DNA from: Pithys albifrons albifrons
Taxonomy: Eukaryota > Chordata > Aves > Passeriformes > Thamnophilidae
Reading direction: 5' to 3'
NCBI RefSeq assembly: GCF_047495875.1
Contig: NC_092462.1
Location: forward strand, 29,218,523-29,282,522
Length of the DNA stretch: 64,000 nt
The first letter of the stretch is position 1. Every line of letters begins with the position of its first letter. The notes under the pieces are model-generated. The model searched no databases. It was not told the origin of the DNA and saw only the letters and a program-made list of their open reading frames with translations. Positions 61,150-64,000 of this stretch are shown one piece after another. The position numbers and the translations under genes are program-made.

Positions 61150-64000
61150 AGAGGTGCTGAGGCCTCCTTGATCCCAGGCAGGGCTGTGGGAATGGCACTT
61201 GGTTCCCTTTAACTTCCTTCTCCAGAAAACTGACCTACTGGTATAGAGTGAGCACATCTTTCTTATGATCCATCTTTCAAAAGAAAATAAATTTGGAGTC
61301 AGGTTATAACTGTACTATGACTATGTTTATAAACACTGGTTTTAATACAGTAACAGTATTTTAAACATGCAAGATTGTTTATTAAGACAGGCTATGTAGA
61401 AGGTACATTTAAGGCATTGTTTCCATTTGGACCATCTGTGTTCCTCTCATTTTCTTGAAAAGTGGCCATCTGCCATATCAGCAAGCTCCCATTTTGAAAA
61501 TTTCCACATTCTTGTTTTCTTCACTGCAAGCAGAAGAAAAATATTTTAGAAGAGAAACAACTGCACTCGATAGACAATTTTTTTAAAGTGGACTCTCCCA
61601 TGTCTTTCTATGTGTTTAATTAAAAGCTGAGATGCATTTAATTGCATCACTTGTGGCAAGCATTACTACAAAGTAACTATGCTGCAAAGAGTTATGACTC
61701 GGATAAATAGAGTGAGTAACTTTACCAGAGTCCGACTCTCATCAGGCCTTGCTACCTATAAAAACCTGATAAAATCATCTGCAAATCTGAAAAACTATCA
61801 AACCAAATGACAAATCTCACCATGAGGACTAACCATTAATGTAAGTTAAACTTCACAGTCTCTAAGGTGGGAGCCAGTTCTAATGCTTACAAAATTTCCT
61901 CCTTTTGCATGGGAATTCAGTGGGAATGGCATGCATCCTGATGCATCTCTGCATCTGGGGCTTCACTAAAATTTGCATGTGTGGTGCTCTGAATACTGGA
62001 ATCTTCTTTAAGGGAATTTTAGCCAAGTATCCCTCATTTGGGAACCCTTTTTTTTTTACATCTTATACATGGTATTTTGAGGTAAATACAAAAATGGAAA
62101 ATACAAATTTACCAGGCAAGTGCAGATACAAAAATCAAATAATAGAATGCAAATTGTCCTACATCTTCAACTCACTTCCCTATCTTAATAGAATCAAGCT
62201 AGTTTACTTCTCATAGAATTCAAGAAACATGATTACCCCAAACCAGGGATAATGTTACTGATAGTTGAATCAGGGATCTTTTAACCAGAAGGTAGTGGAG
62301 CAAATTAGGAATATGAAAGGAAAAATCAAGATCAGGGATTTAAAACACCTGTAAAGATGTAAGGAAATGTTCTGATTAAATAAGAGACCTTAGGCTAAAC
62401 CCTGCAGAGGCAGCTCAAGCTGCTGCATCTGTTTTCAAGAGCTTGTGGTCCTGCCAGACTAGGTTTAAATTAATATCAGATGTTGTTATTGCTACTGGAC
62501 ACCGAGTGTGGAAGAGACCTGGGACTTGCATTTGAGCACCCACTTAAGAATGGATTACATCTAAACTTTCAAATCAAAAAAGAGACAGGGAGGAAGACCA
62601 ACTTTGGTGTTATAGTTAGGGGGTTTCACTGCAGAACCAGGATGGGCAGGGTTTGTGCTGCACTTTTCCTCCAGGTGTCTCACGTTATCATGATCAACCA
62701 TAGCAACTTCTGCAGTACTCAATGCACACGGGGCTCTCCAGGTGCCCACACAGTCTTCTACTGCTAAAAGAGCCCACGGACGGTACTGTCTTGGCCATCA
62801 GAGAAGTGCAACTCCCCCTAAAGTGTCCTTCCATGGGCTTAAATACGGGCTAGAATTAACCTGCAAATTAATCTCCTATGTTAACTGAGAACTGACTGTT
62901 TTGTAATGTAGTACTGGATGTGCCCATGTATCTGTTTCTGTATCACCACATTACACTATTTCAGCAATTGGTCATGCAGCTTGTTAAGTAGGGCAGAAAG
63001 ATCTCTTTGTTCTCCCATCCTAAGGAGTATGACAGACTGTACCTTATACTCGTCGGAGTGAAAAGACCATTATTTATGACTGTGACCTGTTTATCAAAAC
63101 TGAAATTGTTCTAATAAGGAAAAGTGTTTTATTTGTGTTGTGTTCATGCCAAGTCAAACACTTTAGAACAACTTCAGAAGGAACTACAAGGCCCCCAAAT
63201 ATGCCAACTACTGAACTATTAAAGAAAAAGAATCAGGATAGTATCTGAGCACCTTGTGTCCCTTCAAACCAAAATACATGTTTCTGAGTGTGTAAGAAAA
63301 CAGCAAAAAAGATGGTTAAGATTCTATCTTGTATGTGTAATTGGATTAAATCCAATGTATCACACAATAACATGTATGTTACATCTTATACGAAAAAGAC
63401 ATAAACCTCATCACAAATTACTTAAGAAATTAGTTAAAGAGTTTAAACAAACAGCATATTTGGGTGGAGAATCCTTTGTTCTGTGTGCAATGCTATGTTC
63501 AGGAATCTGCCATGCACCCATTTGCAACTGAGGGATCATGCCTGAAAAAATGAAACATCTTAGAAATGTAAGGCTGGATCTCAAAGCCCATCCTTCTACT
63601 CTAAAATGATCAAAGATACTGTTTAGGTTGTGAGATGCTTTCCTGCCTACACCTCTGTAATATGGACTTCCACTCTCTATGGGCTACACTTGGCACTTTT
63701 CTTTGTCTTTTATTTTTCTGATTTTACTCCATTTCTCCATATCCCTGGGAATTTTAATGTTCCCCTGCATAGATCATTGTATCCATGACATTTTCCATTT
63801 TTTCTTGTTTTTTGCAATATCCATTTTAATTACAAAAATACTGAATTACATACTACACCTAAAGGATAATTAACTTAATAGTTCTTTCCAGTTTGACTGT
63901 AAAATGCTGATTGCAGCTTTTGAACCACAGCATGTCAAACTGTTGTGATTTCATCCTTTAACAATTTCAGCCGAATAACTATTTGTCTGCTGATGTGAAT
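61150..64000. other. AT-rich right end, no named gene
   Basis: No known exon is identified up to the window edge. Several minus-strand open segments with plausible acceptors occur (62684-62760, 63043-63099, 63162-63215, 63422-63541). They are treated as low-confidence candidates in the findings. Confidence 0.35.

Noticed and set aside
61726..61755. 30-base minus-strand mini-exon (VARPDESRTL)
   Set aside because: Too short to distinguish from chance despite plausible splice sites.
1..64000. CRISPR arrays, tRNA or rRNA genes, bacterial operons, complete retroviral genomes
   Set aside because: None was seen on either strand. Repeats present are CR1 pieces, one solo LTR, minisatellites and simple repeats.

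Overview
This is vertebrate nuclear DNA, almost certainly from a bird and probably a passerine. The evidence is split genes with GT-AG introns, CpG-rich first exons, several CR1 LINE fragments (one ending in the ATTCTATG-type tail) and a solo endogenous-retrovirus LTR with an exact 5-bp target duplication. There are no operons, CRISPR arrays or bacterial features. Gene identities come from reading spliced exons against remembered family sequences. No database search was run.

Layout, left to right. (1) The 3' three exons of LEPROTL1 (+), with exon 1 just left of the window, followed by an AT-rich tail, the solo LTR (5401-6022) and a roughly 760-bp CR1 that ends just short of the SRP72 promoter. 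(2) The complete 19-exon SRP72 (+, 7682-21276, 669 aa), starting beside a GC-rich minisatellite and containing one GC-AG intron. (3) ARL9 (+, 4 exons, 224 aa). (4) A THEG-repeat gene, THEGL/SPMAP2L (+, 29355-38266). Its last six exons are well supported and its two small 5' exons are tentative. (5) HOPX (-, 2 coding exons, exactly 73 aa), tail-to-tail with THEGL, with a degenerate minisatellite in its intron and a TATA-like box upstream. (6) About 20 kb (43.4-64 kb) with no recognised gene. It holds CR1 pieces, simple repeats, one CpG-rich patch at 47.5 kb, a G31 homopolymer at 60.85 kb and a set of splice-bounded minus-strand reading frames (59.2-63.5 kb) that may be an unrecognised gene.

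The order SRP72-ARL9-THEGL-HOPX matches human 4q12. LEPROTL1, which is on human 8p12, sits where PAICS/PPAT would be expected, so either the lineage has a rearrangement here or the assembly should be checked. The genes are functionally unrelated: endosomal trafficking (LEPROTL1), signal recognition particle (SRP72), small GTPase (ARL9), sperm protein (THEGL) and transcription cofactor (HOPX). No novel multi-gene system is evident. The best candidates for something undescribed are the minus-strand exon set near 60 kb and the synteny break.
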